This document shows, piece after piece, positions 7,792-16,579 of a stretch of 56,236 nucleotides of DNA. The position numbers were made by a program, and so were the translations under genes. The notes under the pieces were generated by a model. The model was not told the origin of the DNA, made no database searches, and saw only the letters and a program-made list of their open reading frames with translations. Position 1 is the first letter of the stretch; each line of letters opens with the position of its first letter. This DNA comes from Vagococcus fluvialis bH819 (GTDB lineage: Bacteria > Bacillota > Bacilli > Lactobacillales > Vagococcaceae), in the NCBI RefSeq assembly GCF_900163795.1, contig NZ_FWFD01000004.1:1-56236 (forward strand). Reading direction: 5' to 3'.

Positions 7792-9219
7792 TTACTCAAA
7801 ATACATTTTTATATAAGAGAAAATACTCGTTTTTATTTGATACACATTATTACCATTACTGTCCTTTTTTTTATTAAATTTCATTTTATCTATTATCAAT
7901 CCCTCTTTATTTTTTATTGATAGACGATTTTTTTCGATTACCACATCTTCTTTTTCAACTGGAATTTGTAAATACGTTTCAAACATAAAAATATTTTTAT
8001 GTTTTATCATTATTTTTTCATTTTGTATAGTGGTATTTATTATCCCTGATTTTTGAATAGAAGGAAATAAGTATACACCTTGACTTGTCAGATTATCTGT
8101 AAATTCAGCAAGTGAAATATTAATGTAAGTTGCTGATCCTTGAGAATCTTTTCTTATTAATTCATCAAATGATTCTCCAATTGTTTTATTTATATTATTA
8201 AAATTTTTTTTAATTGGTAAGACTATATTTTCTTGATCTAAATCAATTTTTTTTCTTGCACTCGTTTCAAATAAAAGGTCTAAAGGTGACTTTTTATTTT
8301 TTTTAAATTCAATTGTATCTATTTTATTTAATTGATTTATTAAAGATAACGCTAAATCTCCAAGTATATAGCTTTCAATTTCAGCATTTCCAGATAATTC
8401 AGTAACCACTGTATCAATAGGGTAAATGCCGTCTATTTCATCTCCACTTAAAAAACGTCGCAAACTTTTTTCAAAATATGAAGCAGTACCTTCTGAAATA
8501 TCTGTAGATAATGTCTCTAAGTATTCTTGCTTAAACTCTTTTTTCCAGCGGTCATGTAAGTAGGCAGCTTCTGAAATATATTCTTGCTTTTTCTCCGCAT
8601 CTTTTTCTTTGTATCCTAATAACAGGCGGTCATAAATACTTATTCGTAGTGTTCTTGATTTTTCTTGAATAGGATATGATGTTCCTCTTTTTTCATAACC
8701 AGATTCTTCCGGCCAATTTTTTTGTTCATAAAAATGAAAAGATTCATGCATAGCAAGATCATAAAAATTATCTCTTTCAATATCTGTAAAAACATCAGCA
8801 GATTTACCTAAAAATAGTGATATACTTCTTTTTTTATTAAAAGTAATTTTACTAAAAGATCCTACTGTATTATCAGCTTTTTTCAATGCTTTTTTGGCTG
8901 AATAACTATTTAAATCTACATTGTTTACTTTATCATCTGAAATAAAGTAAGCTTTAGATCCATTAGTGATAAAAATATTGTAATCAGAAAATGTAAACTG
9001 TTCCCAATGATCATCCCAACTATTCTTAATTTTTTTATGATTTTCCCCATAAACTTCAGCAGTTTGTTTTAATTCAAAATCTGATATTGGAACCTTTTTA
9101 ATCACTGCTTCTTTGGTTTCTTCTAAATTTTCTCTTTCAGATGCGTGAACCTCAGTATTCGTCAAAAACATAAGAAATAAAAATGTGAAAATACCTATAG
9201 ATAATATATTTCTCCTCAT
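7792..9219 (-). CDS. Secreted putative zinc metallopeptidase
   Basis: A 475-residue protein with a signal peptide of about 26 residues ending VHA, so exported. The core holds an HExxH motif, H158-E159-S-F-H162 (LAMHESFHFYEQ), preceded by a helix. About 80 residues later comes SEGTASYFE, whose E243 could be the third zinc ligand of a gluzincin-type peptidase. The C-terminal 120 residues are beta-rich and may be a substrate- or wall-binding module. There is no lipobox, sortase motif or membrane anchor. ATG 9219 follows AAAGGTGG. I do not recognise the family by name; the peptidase call rests on the motif and export signal. It is transcribed alone and very AT-rich, consistent with an accessory gene. 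Confidence 0.62.
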   Translation of the reverse strand: MRRNILSIGIFTFLFLMFLTNTEVHASERENLEETKEAVIKKVPISDFELKQTAEVYGENHKKIKNSWDDHWEQFTFSDYNIFITNGSKAYFISDDKVNNVDLNSYSAKKALKKADNTVGSFSKITFNKKRSISLFLGKSADVFTDIERDNFYDLAMHESFHFYEQKNWPEESGYEKRGTSYPIQEKSRTLRISIYDRLLLGYKEKDAEKKQEYISEAAYLHDRWKKEFKQEYLETLSTDISEGTASYFEKSLRRFLSGDEIDGIYPIDTVVTELSGNAEIESYILGDLALSLINQLNKIDTIEFKKNKKSPLDLLFETSARKKIDLDQENIVLPIKKNFNNINKTIGESFDELIRKDSQGSATYINISLAEFTDNLTSQGVYLFPSIQKSGIINTTIQNEKIMIKHKNIFMFETYLQIPVEKEDVVIEKNRLSIKNKEGLIIDKMKFNKKKDSNGNNVYQIKTSIFSYIKMYFE

Positions 9220-9443
9220 AAATAAACCACCTTTCTTTTAATACGTACCTTAATTATAATGCGGATTTTTTTTAACTCATCGGTCTATAGACTTATTTTT
9301 TTCTAATTTTTAATTAACTAATTGAAAGTTAGAAAAATAAGCTAAGATAAAACCACTTATTCTGATATATTTAGGATAAAAAAATTTATTACTACCTTTT
9401 ATTTAAATAACTATGATAAAATTATCAATTAAAAAGGTGATGT

Positions 9444-9891
9444 TTGAATAAAAAAAGATAATCTTTTTTATCTTAATTAGTTTTAGTCTATTTGCTTATG
9501 GGTGTAAACCTAAAAATAAAAAATTCAAACAGTTAATAGCTCCACACTAACTAATACAACGACTTCTAAGATCAATCAAATAAAATTATCTAAAGAATAT
9601 CTACTAAGTAGACGGTAATCCACAGAACAAAATTGGCCTATGGAGATAGATATTTATGAAAATCTTGAAACAAATCAACTTGAACTCAGCATCTTAGCTC
9701 CAGAAGATGCTGTCGGTTTTTTTAACACTACAAGTGGTTACAGTTCTTTTTCTAGCAGTGATAACTCTGCGAGATATAAATTTTCTCTTTGTGATGATCG
9801 TTTAACTATGACAAAAATTTATACCTCTGATAGTCAAAATTCTTCAGGTCCCATTCGTCCTTGGTATTTAGAAAAAATCAACACTGACTAA
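9444..9891 (+). pseudogene. Degraded lipoprotein gene
   Basis: AAAGGTGA is followed by TTG 9444, which reads four codons and then stops at TAA because the A run holds seven rather than eight bases. In the next frame the sequence encodes a hydrophobic signal with the lipobox-like LFAYGC and then CKPKNKK. That frame stops near 9550. A third frame from about 9552 reads TTTSKINQIKLSKEYLL, meets TAA at 9616-9618, and continues through NWPMEIDIYENLE to the end at 9891. At least three lesions therefore separate an export signal from a 90-residue C-terminal domain. The 9640-9891 piece has no ribosome binding site of its own. The intact ancestor was probably a small secreted lipoprotein of about 145 residues; its function is unknown. 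Confidence 0.7.
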
Positions 9892-9945
9892 CTTGTCTAA
9901 ACTACGATTACTTAAATTAACTATAAAAAATGAGGAGTGATTAAA

Positions 9946-10473
9946 ATGGTAGAAACGTTAGAGACACCACGTTTAACATTACGAAAAATGACCGTTGCTG
10001 ATTCTGAAGAAGTCTTTGAAAATTGGACAAGTTCTGAAGCTGTAGCAAGGTATCTAACTTGGGCTCCACATTCTTCCGTCGATATAACAAAAGATTGGTT
10101 AACCTTCCAAGAAAAAAGTGACACTGTAGACTGGGGAATCATACTAAAAGAAACCAATCAATTAATTGGAAATATTTCTGTTATTGAGGATAAGCCCAAA
10201 ATTAAATCGAAAACACTAGGTTATGCATTAGGTGAAAAATTTTGGAATCAAGGTTATATGAGTGAATCTTTAACAAAAGTCATTGAATTTTTATTTGAAA
10301 CAACTGATGTGAACCGAATTGATGCAGAACACGATATAGAAAACCCTGGATCTGGCCGAGTTATGGAGAAATCTGGAATGACCTTTGAAGGGATTTTAAG
10401 AAAAGCCGGATTAAATAACCAAGGGATTGTTGATGTAGCCTTTTATAGTATTTTACGGTCTGATCGAGTATAG
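9946..10473 (+). CDS. GNAT N-acetyltransferase (RimJ/RimL-like)
   Basis: A 175-residue protein starting METLETPRLTLRKMT, the usual opening of RimJ/RimL-type acetyltransferases. It has the acetyl-CoA region LGYALGEKFWNQGYMSE near the middle and the late GSGRVMEKSGMTFEG stretch. These enzymes move acetyl groups from acetyl-CoA to protein N-termini or small amines; the substrate is not readable. The frame is open from GTG 9937, but GAGGAG stands eight bases before ATG 9946 (in MVETLE), which I chose. It is transcribed with the small downstream gene or alone. Confidence 0.82.
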   Translation: MVETLETPRLTLRKMTVADSEEVFENWTSSEAVARYLTWAPHSSVDITKDWLTFQEKSDTVDWGIILKETNQLIGNISVIEDKPKIKSKTLGYALGEKFWNQGYMSESLTKVIEFLFETTDVNRIDAEHDIENPGSGRVMEKSGMTFEGILRKAGLNNQGIVDVAFYSILRSDRV

Positions 10474-10560
10474 AATGAGAACGCTTTATTTATTTAGGTT
10501 TTAAAGATATTTCATGATAAAATATAACTATCAAATAAACTAAAGAAAAGAGGATTTTTT

Positions 10561-10749
10561 ATGTCTAATGATAACCCGTATATTCCTAATCCACCTACCC
10601 CTGCAAGTGATTCTATTAAAGAGGTAGACAAAGAAATCATTCTAAAAGAAAAGTTTAGTGACGAATTGATGAGAAACTTAAATTCAAAAAATACTGATAT
10701 TATTTTACCTGACGAAATAAAAATAAAGGAAAGAAAAAAAGAAGATTAG
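10561..10749 (+). CDS. Small acidic/basic protein of unknown function
   Basis: A 62-residue protein with AGAGGA before ATG. The first 20 residues are proline-rich and polar (NPYIPNPPTP); the rest is charged and probably helical, ending in KERKKED. There is no signal peptide, membrane segment or known motif. A terminator directly follows, which supports a real transcription unit. I do not recognise it. Confidence 0.55.
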   Translation: MSNDNPYIPNPPTPASDSIKEVDKEIILKEKFSDELMRNLNSKNTDIILPDEIKIKERKKED

Positions 10750-10753
10750 ACCA

Positions 10754-10793
10754 TAAAAAAGGCTCTCAGAAAAATTCTGAAAGCCTTTTTTAC
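10754..10793. terminator. Bidirectional terminator
   Basis: A stem of about 14 bp, AAAAAGGCT-TCAG against CTGA-AGCCTTTTT, lies between convergent genes and serves both the 62-residue gene and the minus-strand acetyltransferase. Confidence 0.85.
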
Positions 10794-10802
10794 TTCATTC
10801 AT

Positions 10803-11231
10803 TTATCTTTTCAAATGCAATATTGGATAAGGTTTGCCAAACCCATCTGTCTGACTTTCAGATGCTACTTCAAAACCATGTTTTAAATAGAATTCTTTGG
10901 CATTTTTATTCTGCTTATTCACATCAATGTACCGAATATTTTTATGCTCGATCAACCACGTTAAGATCCAATTACCATAACCTTTGCCTATATACTTTGG
11001 ATCTAGAAAAAGCATTTCTAATTCTTGAGCATTACCTCCACTAAAACCAACTACTTGATTTCCGTTATACCAAAGAGATAGCTCTACTGCATCTAAGAAT
11101 TTTGGAATCTGCATTTTATAGAAGGCTTGATCTTCCGAACTAAGGAAGTGATGTGTCGCTTTGACTGACAATTCCCAAATAGTTAAAATTAATTCATAGT
11201 CATTTGATGTTGCTGTCTTTTTAATTAACAT
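10803..11231 (-). CDS. GNAT N-acetyltransferase
   Basis: A 142-residue GNAT enzyme. The acetyl-CoA pyrophosphate loop is GKGYGNWIL near residue 82, preceded by the beta strand LEMLFLDPKY, and the late NAKEFYLKHGFEV stretch is typical of the fold. The architecture resembles the YjaB-type single-domain acetyltransferases. GAGGAG precedes ATG 11231. The substrate is unknown. It converges on the 62-residue gene across a shared terminator. Confidence 0.82.
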   Translation of the reverse strand: MLIKKTATSNDYELILTIWELSVKATHHFLSSEDQAFYKMQIPKFLDAVELSLWYNGNQVVGFSGGNAQELEMLFLDPKYIGKGYGNWILTWLIEHKNIRYIDVNKQNKNAKEFYLKHGFEVASESQTDGFGKPYPILHLKR

Positions 11232-11316
11232 TTTACATTCTCCTCAACTTTTTATTTTTTTATCCTCTCCTTTATATTTTTATCATCTTTAGGTAGTTTC
11301 ACTCAAAAATCTACTA

Positions 11317-12108
11317 TTAACGGGCTGCCATTTTCTTGAATCGTTTCATTCCAACAATTCCCATCACAAGAGTAAATACGACAATTCCACCTAAACTTAA
11401 CCAAATTGGCATGGCATCCGACGTTTCAATCATTGTGCTTCTTAACGCTTCATTAATATATACTAAGGGATTTAATAAAACCAACCCTTTCATTACTGGA
11501 ATAGCACTTAAAGATGCCCAATTGAAGAAAATAGCCCCAGTAAAGATAATTGGCATTAGAAAGCCTGGGAACATTGCCGCAATTTGCATTGGTTTAACAA
11601 TTGTTCCTACTAATAATCCTAACGTTGCAGACGTAACTGAACTAATTAATAGAATTAAAATCAACTGTAGAATATCTACTGATGTCATTGAGAAATTCAA
11701 GTAACTTCCCATGAAAATAACCGAAACCGGTGAAACAATTAACGCTCCAATCCATGATTCAATAATCCCGACAACCATCTTCGACCAAGCGGTTACTTTA
11801 ATACTAACTGGGGCTTGTAAACGATCCTCAATCTCTCTCGAATTATTAAAATCCATTGACAATGGGACAGCTGTTCCGTGAATACCTGTAATTAGCAAAC
11901 TCATACCAATCATCCCAGGGAACATTTGATTGGGGAAATCTTCTGATAAAATACCTATTTTAGGTAGAACATAACCATAAGTTAAGATTAAAATAAATGG
12001 CAACATCGCTACCCTAAAAATAAACTCTGCCCAGTTCCTTAGTTGAATGACTAAATCTCTTTTAACCATAATCCAAAAGACTGTTGATGTTTTCACTTGA
12101 TTATTCAT
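11317..12108 (-). CDS. ABC-2 type exporter, permease subunit
   Basis: A 263-residue membrane protein with about six hydrophobic segments in the ABC-2 permease pattern, including the conserved late LNPLVYINEALR loop. It partners with the ATPase encoded one base upstream (ATPase stop 12110-12112, permease start 12106-12108, ribosome binding site GGGGAG inside the ATPase end). Such DrrA/DrrB-like pairs export drugs, lipids or peptides. The substrate cannot be inferred, and no immunity or biosynthesis genes are nearby. Confidence 0.88.
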   Translation of the reverse strand: MNNQVKTSTVFWIMVKRDLVIQLRNWAEFIFRVAMLPFILILTYGYVLPKIGILSEDFPNQMFPGMIGMSLLITGIHGTAVPLSMDFNNSREIEDRLQAPVSIKVTAWSKMVVGIIESWIGALIVSPVSVIFMGSYLNFSMTSVDILQLILILLISSVTSATLGLLVGTIVKPMQIAAMFPGFLMPIIFTGAIFFNWASLSAIPVMKGLVLLNPLVYINEALRSTMIETSDAMPIWLSLGGIVVFTLVMGIVGMKRFKKMAAR

Positions 12109-12109
12109 A

Positions 12110-13072
12110 TTATTTCTCCCCTTCGTGCGTTGTTGTTAAATGGATAAAGATGTCATCTAAAGTAGTTGAACTTAGTTGGATCTTTTCTAATTTCGTCATT
12201 GATGTATCAAACAAATGAAGAATTTCTGTCAGTGCTTTTTTGCTATCATAAGGGTAAATACGATACTCTTTATCATTAACTTTATTAATATTTTTTACTG
12301 TTTCTAATTTTGAAATTTGTTTGAAGAATAAATCTGTTGTTTTATCAACTTTTAAGTAAATGAGGTTTTCTGATGGAATTTCTTTTTTCAATTCATCGAT
12401 GGTTCCAATAGCTTTTATCTCGCCCTTACTATAAATTGCTACTCGATCTGAAAAGCGTTCTGGCTCTTCCATATAGTGTGTGGTTAAAAAGACTGTCGTT
12501 TTATTCTCTTTATTTAATTTCAATACATGATTCCAAAGAATTTCACGATAGCCTGGATCAAGCCCTGTTGTTGGTTCGTCTAGGAATAAAATATCAGGTT
12601 TATGCATGATGGCTCTAGCAATTTTCAAACGTTGAGCCATCCCACCTGAAAAACTTTTAACATAATCATCTTTCCAATCATACAAACCAAAATCTTTTAA
12701 TAGCACATTAGCACGATCCTTTGCTTCTTTTTCACTTAAACCAAAGTAACGACCATGATAAATCAAATTTTCATAAGCTGTTAACCCACGATCTAAATTA
12801 TTATGTTGGGCAACAATTCCAATTTTCGCTCTAGCCGCAATCGGATTTTTCTTAATATCCTCACCATTAATGTAAATATCACCAGAAGTTGGAGATAGTT
12901 GTGTGGTTACCATATTAATCGTCGTGCTTTTACCTGCACCATTTGGCCCTAAAAAACTAAAGATTTCACCTTTTCTTAAATCAAATGTAATTCCGTTCAC
13001 GGCTACATGGGATTCACCATTCGCTTTCTGGAATACTTTTTTCAAATTAACTACTTTCAAAATACTTTTCAT
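12110..13072 (-). CDS. ABC exporter ATP-binding protein (DrrA-like)
   Basis: 320 residues: Walker A GPNGAGKST near 42-50, signature FSGGMAQR, Walker B ILFLDEPTTGLDP, then TTHYMEE with the switch histidine. A C-terminal extension of about 90 residues resembles the regulatory tail of DrrA/CcmA-type ATPases, including TTLDDIFIHLT. It powers the permease encoded next. GAGGAG precedes ATG 13072. The gene has its own promoter, with a dyad between the -35 and -10 boxes that suggests a repressor. Confidence 0.92.
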   Translation of the reverse strand: MKSILKVVNLKKVFQKANGESHVAVNGITFDLRKGEIFSFLGPNGAGKSTTINMVTTQLSPTSGDIYINGEDIKKNPIAARAKIGIVAQHNNLDRGLTAYENLIYHGRYFGLSEKEAKDRANVLLKDFGLYDWKDDYVKSFSGGMAQRLKIARAIMHKPDILFLDEPTTGLDPGYREILWNHVLKLNKENKTTVFLTTHYMEEPERFSDRVAIYSKGEIKAIGTIDELKKEIPSENLIYLKVDKTTDLFFKQISKLETVKNINKVNDKEYRIYPYDSKKALTEILHLFDTSMTKLEKIQLSSTTLDDIFIHLTTTHEGEK

Positions 13073-13113
13073 GTCGACTCCTCTTTCGGTTTACAAATGT
13101 AATTTATTAACCG

Positions 13114-13142
13114 AGTTTACAATCGTAGTTCTAAATTGTCAA
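13114..13142 (-). promoter_or_regulatory. Promoter of the ABC exporter operon with an operator-like dyad
   Basis: The -35 box TTGACA (13137-13142) and -10 box TAAACT (13114-13119) are 17 bases apart. Within and across the spacer lies ACTACGATTGTA (13119-13130), an imperfect dyad that recalls ACTAC-n-GTAGT type boxes bound by BlaI/CopY-family repressors. The operator reading is inference; no such repressor gene is in the window. Confidence 0.6.
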
Positions 13143-13162
13143 GAGATATTTCTTAACACAAT

Positions 13163-13206
13163 AAAAAAACTTGAAAAAATAGTTATTTAAAACTACTTCT
13201 TCAAGT
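13163..13206 (-). terminator. Terminator after the esterase gene
   Basis: A 16-bp stem with G-U pairs (arms begin ACTTGAAGAAGTAGTT on the minus strand) is followed by seven U residues. Confidence 0.8.
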
Positions 13207-13230
13207 CTTTAATGTCTATTTTATAAATCA

Positions 13231-14340
13231 CTATCGCCTATTTTTTTTAACAAAATCAATCATATCATAGATACAATCTTCTGCTTGCGGAAAATTCCCA
13301 ATTTGATCAATATAAGCATGACCCATTCCATTATAAATTGTCACTGTCGTATTCACACCTAAATCGACTAATTTTTTTGCATAAGCTAAACTTTCAAATG
13401 TCAGAAAATCATGTTCCCCTGATGTAATCATAGTTGGCGGCATTTTTTCACTGACCGACATGTAAGGTGTTAAGTATTTATTCAGTACATTATCTGTTCC
13501 TAGAATTTCTGATAAACCACTTGTCATACCTGAAAAAATTTCAATTGTCGGGCGGATCACATTTTCATGTTTTTTATACATCATTACATCTCGAGTAATA
13601 TCAAATTCTGTATATTGATCCTTGATTTCCCCCATATTAAGCGTTGGATATAATAAAATCTGACCACAGACATCTTGACGATTTTCTTCAATGTCACGAT
13701 TGCTACAATAAGCCGTCAAATTACCACCGGCACTGTCACCTGCCACAAAAATACTTTGCGGATCAGCCCCCCACTCCTTGGCATTATCTGCTAACCACCT
13801 CAAACCAGAGTAACAATCTTTATGACCAGTTGGATAAGGATTTTCAGGGGCTAGTCGGTAATCAATACTTACCGCTATCATATTAGTTTGGCTAACAAAT
13901 AAGCGAAGTGCCTCACGAATCACATCAATACTACCCGCAAAGAAGCCACCACCATGGATAAAATAAAGAACAGGAGAATTTTCTATTGGTGTTTCTGTTT
14001 GAAACCGAATCATAGGAATTTCATATCCGTCTTCTGCTTTCACAGTAAAATTAAACTCATCTATTGTTTCTTCTACAATCGGTGTCGCATCTACATTATT
14101 AAACATTTTTCTAAGACGCTTAATTGATTTTGGACTGGCATCAAATTTCATTAAACTCTTGGGCATAAATTTCATAAGTAAGCTTATTTTTTTCTGTGTT
14201 TGATAAAGTCTTGGGTCCATTGCCCCTGTGATATCACAATCTGGAATTGGTTTGACTGTAACTGCCACATCACGACGTGTCATTTGATATTGTTTTTCTT
14301 TAATTTTATCAACTAGTGTTATATCATATTTTCTTGTCAT
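13231..14340 (-). CDS. Alpha/beta hydrolase, HSL-type esterase/lipase
   Basis: A 369-residue cytoplasmic esterase of the hormone-sensitive-lipase group. It has the oxyanion-hole motif HGGGFFAG, the nucleophile elbow GDSAGGN, an acidic residue in SGEHDFLT and the catalytic histidine in GMGHAYID. The N-terminal 110 residues form a cap region. Likely substrates are short acyl esters. It lies 30 bp downstream of the ROK kinase gene, with AGGAGG before its ATG, so the two form an operon, perhaps for deacylating and phosphorylating imported sugars. That link is inference. Confidence 0.85.
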   Translation of the reverse strand: MTRKYDITLVDKIKEKQYQMTRRDVAVTVKPIPDCDITGAMDPRLYQTQKKISLLMKFMPKSLMKFDASPKSIKRLRKMFNNVDATPIVEETIDEFNFTVKAEDGYEIPMIRFQTETPIENSPVLYFIHGGGFFAGSIDVIREALRLFVSQTNMIAVSIDYRLAPENPYPTGHKDCYSGLRWLADNAKEWGADPQSIFVAGDSAGGNLTAYCSNRDIEENRQDVCGQILLYPTLNMGEIKDQYTEFDITRDVMMYKKHENVIRPTIEIFSGMTSGLSEILGTDNVLNKYLTPYMSVSEKMPPTMITSGEHDFLTFESLAYAKKLVDLGVNTTVTIYNGMGHAYIDQIGNFPQAEDCIYDMIDFVKKNRR

Positions 14341-14370
14341 CTCATAAACCTCCTAGTTCGTTGTTTCATT

Positions 14371-15279
14371 TCATTCTATTTCTTCTAATAAATGATATAA
14401 CGCACCCAATAATCCCGCTTCATTTCTAAAATGACATGGAACAATTTCAACAGGTGGGATCATACTTGAAAAAATTGGAAATGATGCTAATATTTGTTGG
14501 TGTTGTCTTTTAATTTCTTCAATCAGTAACGGTTGAGCACTAATGCCACCACCAATCGCTATTTTTTCTAAATCCACGACTGCTTGGACATTCATCATAA
14601 TGAAGGCAACATCTCGACAATAGGTTTCGAATAATGGATAGATTAGTTCATTCTTTGTTTCTAGGGCTTCAAATACACGACGCCCGTCTAATCGATCGTC
14701 CAAACTAAGTTTTTCTGTTGCTTGTCTAATAAATCTTACTGCCGAACCTTTTGCTCCTCCAATGGTTCCTAAATCCACTGGGTATTCTGTTGCCATCATG
14801 AGCATACTAAATTCCCCAGCTTGAAAATGAGCTCCAGAGTGAAGTGAGCCATTCAATATCAACCCACCTCCAACGCCAGTTCCTAAGGTCATGACGCCAC
14901 CATTCGAAATATTTTTTAATTGCCCTAACCATAATTCAGCAAGGGCAGCTGATTTTCCATCATTCATCACACTACAGGGCAATTTCATTTCTTTTTCGAT
15001 AAATGCTTTCAAAGGAAATTCATGTAAGAAAGTCAGTGCTCCTCCATGATAGATAACACCTTCTTCAGAATCGATTTTCCCTGGACAACTAACTGCTACA
15101 GCTTTTATTTGATTATCATATTGTTTTAAAATCATCGTTAATACTACTTTAAAATCCGCTAAATTTTCAGGTGTAGCCTCTTTTTTTACAAAAACTATTT
15201 GGCCACTTCGGTTAATTAAAGCATGCTTGATAAAGGTCCCTCCAATATCAATACTTAAATAATGAGTCGATTGTGTCAT
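14371..15279 (-). CDS. ROK family sugar kinase
   Basis: A 302-residue kinase with the N-terminal phosphate-binding motif SIDIGGTFIKHALI and the later LGTGVGGGLILNG. AEFSM-type contacts are represented by QAGEFSMLM. The cysteine-rich zinc motif (CxCGxxGC) of many ROK proteins is absent, as in the BglK-like beta-glucoside kinases. There is no N-terminal DNA-binding domain, so it is a kinase rather than a repressor. The frame is open from GTG 15294, but GGGAGG stands at proper spacing before ATG 15279. It is co-transcribed with the esterase and has a likely CcpA site at its start. The sugar is not certain. Confidence 0.85.
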   Translation of the reverse strand: MTQSTHYLSIDIGGTFIKHALINRSGQIVFVKKEATPENLADFKVVLTMILKQYDNQIKAVAVSCPGKIDSEEGVIYHGGALTFLHEFPLKAFIEKEMKLPCSVMNDGKSAALAELWLGQLKNISNGGVMTLGTGVGGGLILNGSLHSGAHFQAGEFSMLMMATEYPVDLGTIGGAKGSAVRFIRQATEKLSLDDRLDGRRVFEALETKNELIYPLFETYCRDVAFIMMNVQAVVDLEKIAIGGGISAQPLLIEEIKRQHQQILASFPIFSSMIPPVEIVPCHFRNEAGLLGALYHLLEEIE

Positions 15280-15299
15280 ACTAATTCCTCCCACATTTA

Positions 15300-15319
15300 T
15301 TACAGCGCTTACAATTATA
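15300..15319 (-). promoter_or_regulatory. cre-like site and -10 box before the ROK/esterase operon
   Basis: The minus strand reads TGTAAGCGCTGTAA (15300-15313), close to the CcpA cre consensus with its central AGCGCT. A TATAAT lies directly upstream (complement of 15314-15319). Binding there would block the start of transcription, fitting glucose repression. The -35 box is weak. Confidence 0.55.
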
Positions 15320-15394
15320 TTTTACTTTTTATACGATTAACATTATAGTAATTTTAACTGATTAATAGTATTTTTATATGTAAGGAGTGACAAA

Positions 15395-16501
15395 ATGAAA
15401 CCTTTAACTTATTTTTTAAAACATTTAACAGAAATCACTAACTTTTCTTATCTTTTAATCAATAAGAAAACTCAAGAAACTATCTCACAAAAAAATTTAA
15501 CTGATATCACTTTGTCTGATAAACAACTAACGGAACTTTTAAAACCAACGACGACGATTTTTAATTATTATCTAAAAGAACAACACCTACTGCTCATGGC
15601 TTATAATATGACCGATGAAGCGCAATTATTACTTCTATTCATCGATGATGAGATTAATCGGGTCATCTATTATAATGATCAATTACTTAAAATAGCAGAA
15701 ATGATTCATTTATTCGTAACCGAACGTCCCTTTTCAAAAAAAGAAATTCTCTCAATTAATCAAAATATTCTTTATTTAAAAGAAAGTGTCATTGATAAAA
15801 TAATTAGCCAGAAAATCGAGCAAGAAATTTATCACCATGATTACGAAAGTGAAGAAGCTCTCTTTTTAGAACTAATGAATGGCAATCAAGAAAGGCTGAT
15901 TAGCCGTTTTTATTCTTTTCAAAAATACTCACAACTTGGTAAGTTATCTACAGAATCAAAACTACGAAATAAAAAAAATATTTTGATTGTCACTGTTGCC
16001 GTATCAACCAGATACGCTATTCGTGGGGGTGTTCCTAGTGAGCGAGCCTATACTCTTAGTGATAAAATAATCCAAGAAATCGAAAAAAAGAGTTTTTTTA
16101 AAAAAGATGAACCCCCAGAATTAGATATCATGTTGCTCTTTACCAAAGAAGTCATCAAATACCAGCATATTAATTACTCGCCTACTATAAAAAAAACCTG
16201 TGAGTTTATCCAAAAAAATACTTATACTAAACTGTCGGTTCCAATGATTGCTGATTACGCTAACTACTCCGTTCCGCATCTATCTGCTTTATTTAAACAA
16301 GAAGTTGGTCTCTCTCTGAATCAATATGTCATGAAGCAAAAAATAGAAGAAAGTAAACGACTCCTTGCTTTCAACCAGTATGATATGAGTACGATTAGTT
16401 CTTTATTAAATTTTACAGATGTCAGCTATTTTATTAAGGTTTTTAAAAAATATGTGGGTTTGACACCAAAGGAATATTGTCGAGGAAAAAGGAATATCTA
16501 G
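15395..16501 (+). CDS. AraC-family transcriptional regulator
   Basis: 368 residues. The C-terminal 100 residues hold the two helix-turn-helix motifs of AraC/XylS proteins (LSVPMIADYANYSVPHLSAL, then the second helix pair ending FKKYVGLTPKEYC). The N-terminal 260 residues are an unassigned sensing region without membrane segments. It is divergent from the ROK-esterase operon across 115 bp, so that operon is the first candidate target. AAGGAG precedes ATG 15395. The effector is unknown. Confidence 0.87.
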   Translation: MKPLTYFLKHLTEITNFSYLLINKKTQETISQKNLTDITLSDKQLTELLKPTTTIFNYYLKEQHLLLMAYNMTDEAQLLLLFIDDEINRVIYYNDQLLKIAEMIHLFVTERPFSKKEILSINQNILYLKESVIDKIISQKIEQEIYHHDYESEEALFLELMNGNQERLISRFYSFQKYSQLGKLSTESKLRNKKNILIVTVAVSTRYAIRGGVPSERAYTLSDKIIQEIEKKSFFKKDEPPELDIMLLFTKEVIKYQHINYSPTIKKTCEFIQKNTYTKLSVPMIADYANYSVPHLSALFKQEVGLSLNQYVMKQKIEESKRLLAFNQYDMSTISSLLNFTDVSYFIKVFKKYVGLTPKEYCRGKRNI

Positions 16502-16515
16502 AGAATTTTTAAAAG

Positions 16516-16557
16516 AAAAAAACTCCCAAAGTACAATATTACAGTACTTTGAGAGTT
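16516..16557. terminator. Bidirectional terminator
   Basis: CTC-CAAAGTAC pairs with GTACTTTG-GAG (one mismatch). On the minus strand it is followed by seven U residues. It separates the convergent AraC and GDPD genes. Confidence 0.8.
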
Positions 16558-16579
16558 AGATATGATTAAACATTCATTC

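Noticed and set aside
7628-7816. 62-codon plus-strand frame as a gene
   Set aside because: It has no ribosome binding site and overlaps the metallopeptidase gene end; it is kept only as a possible remnant.
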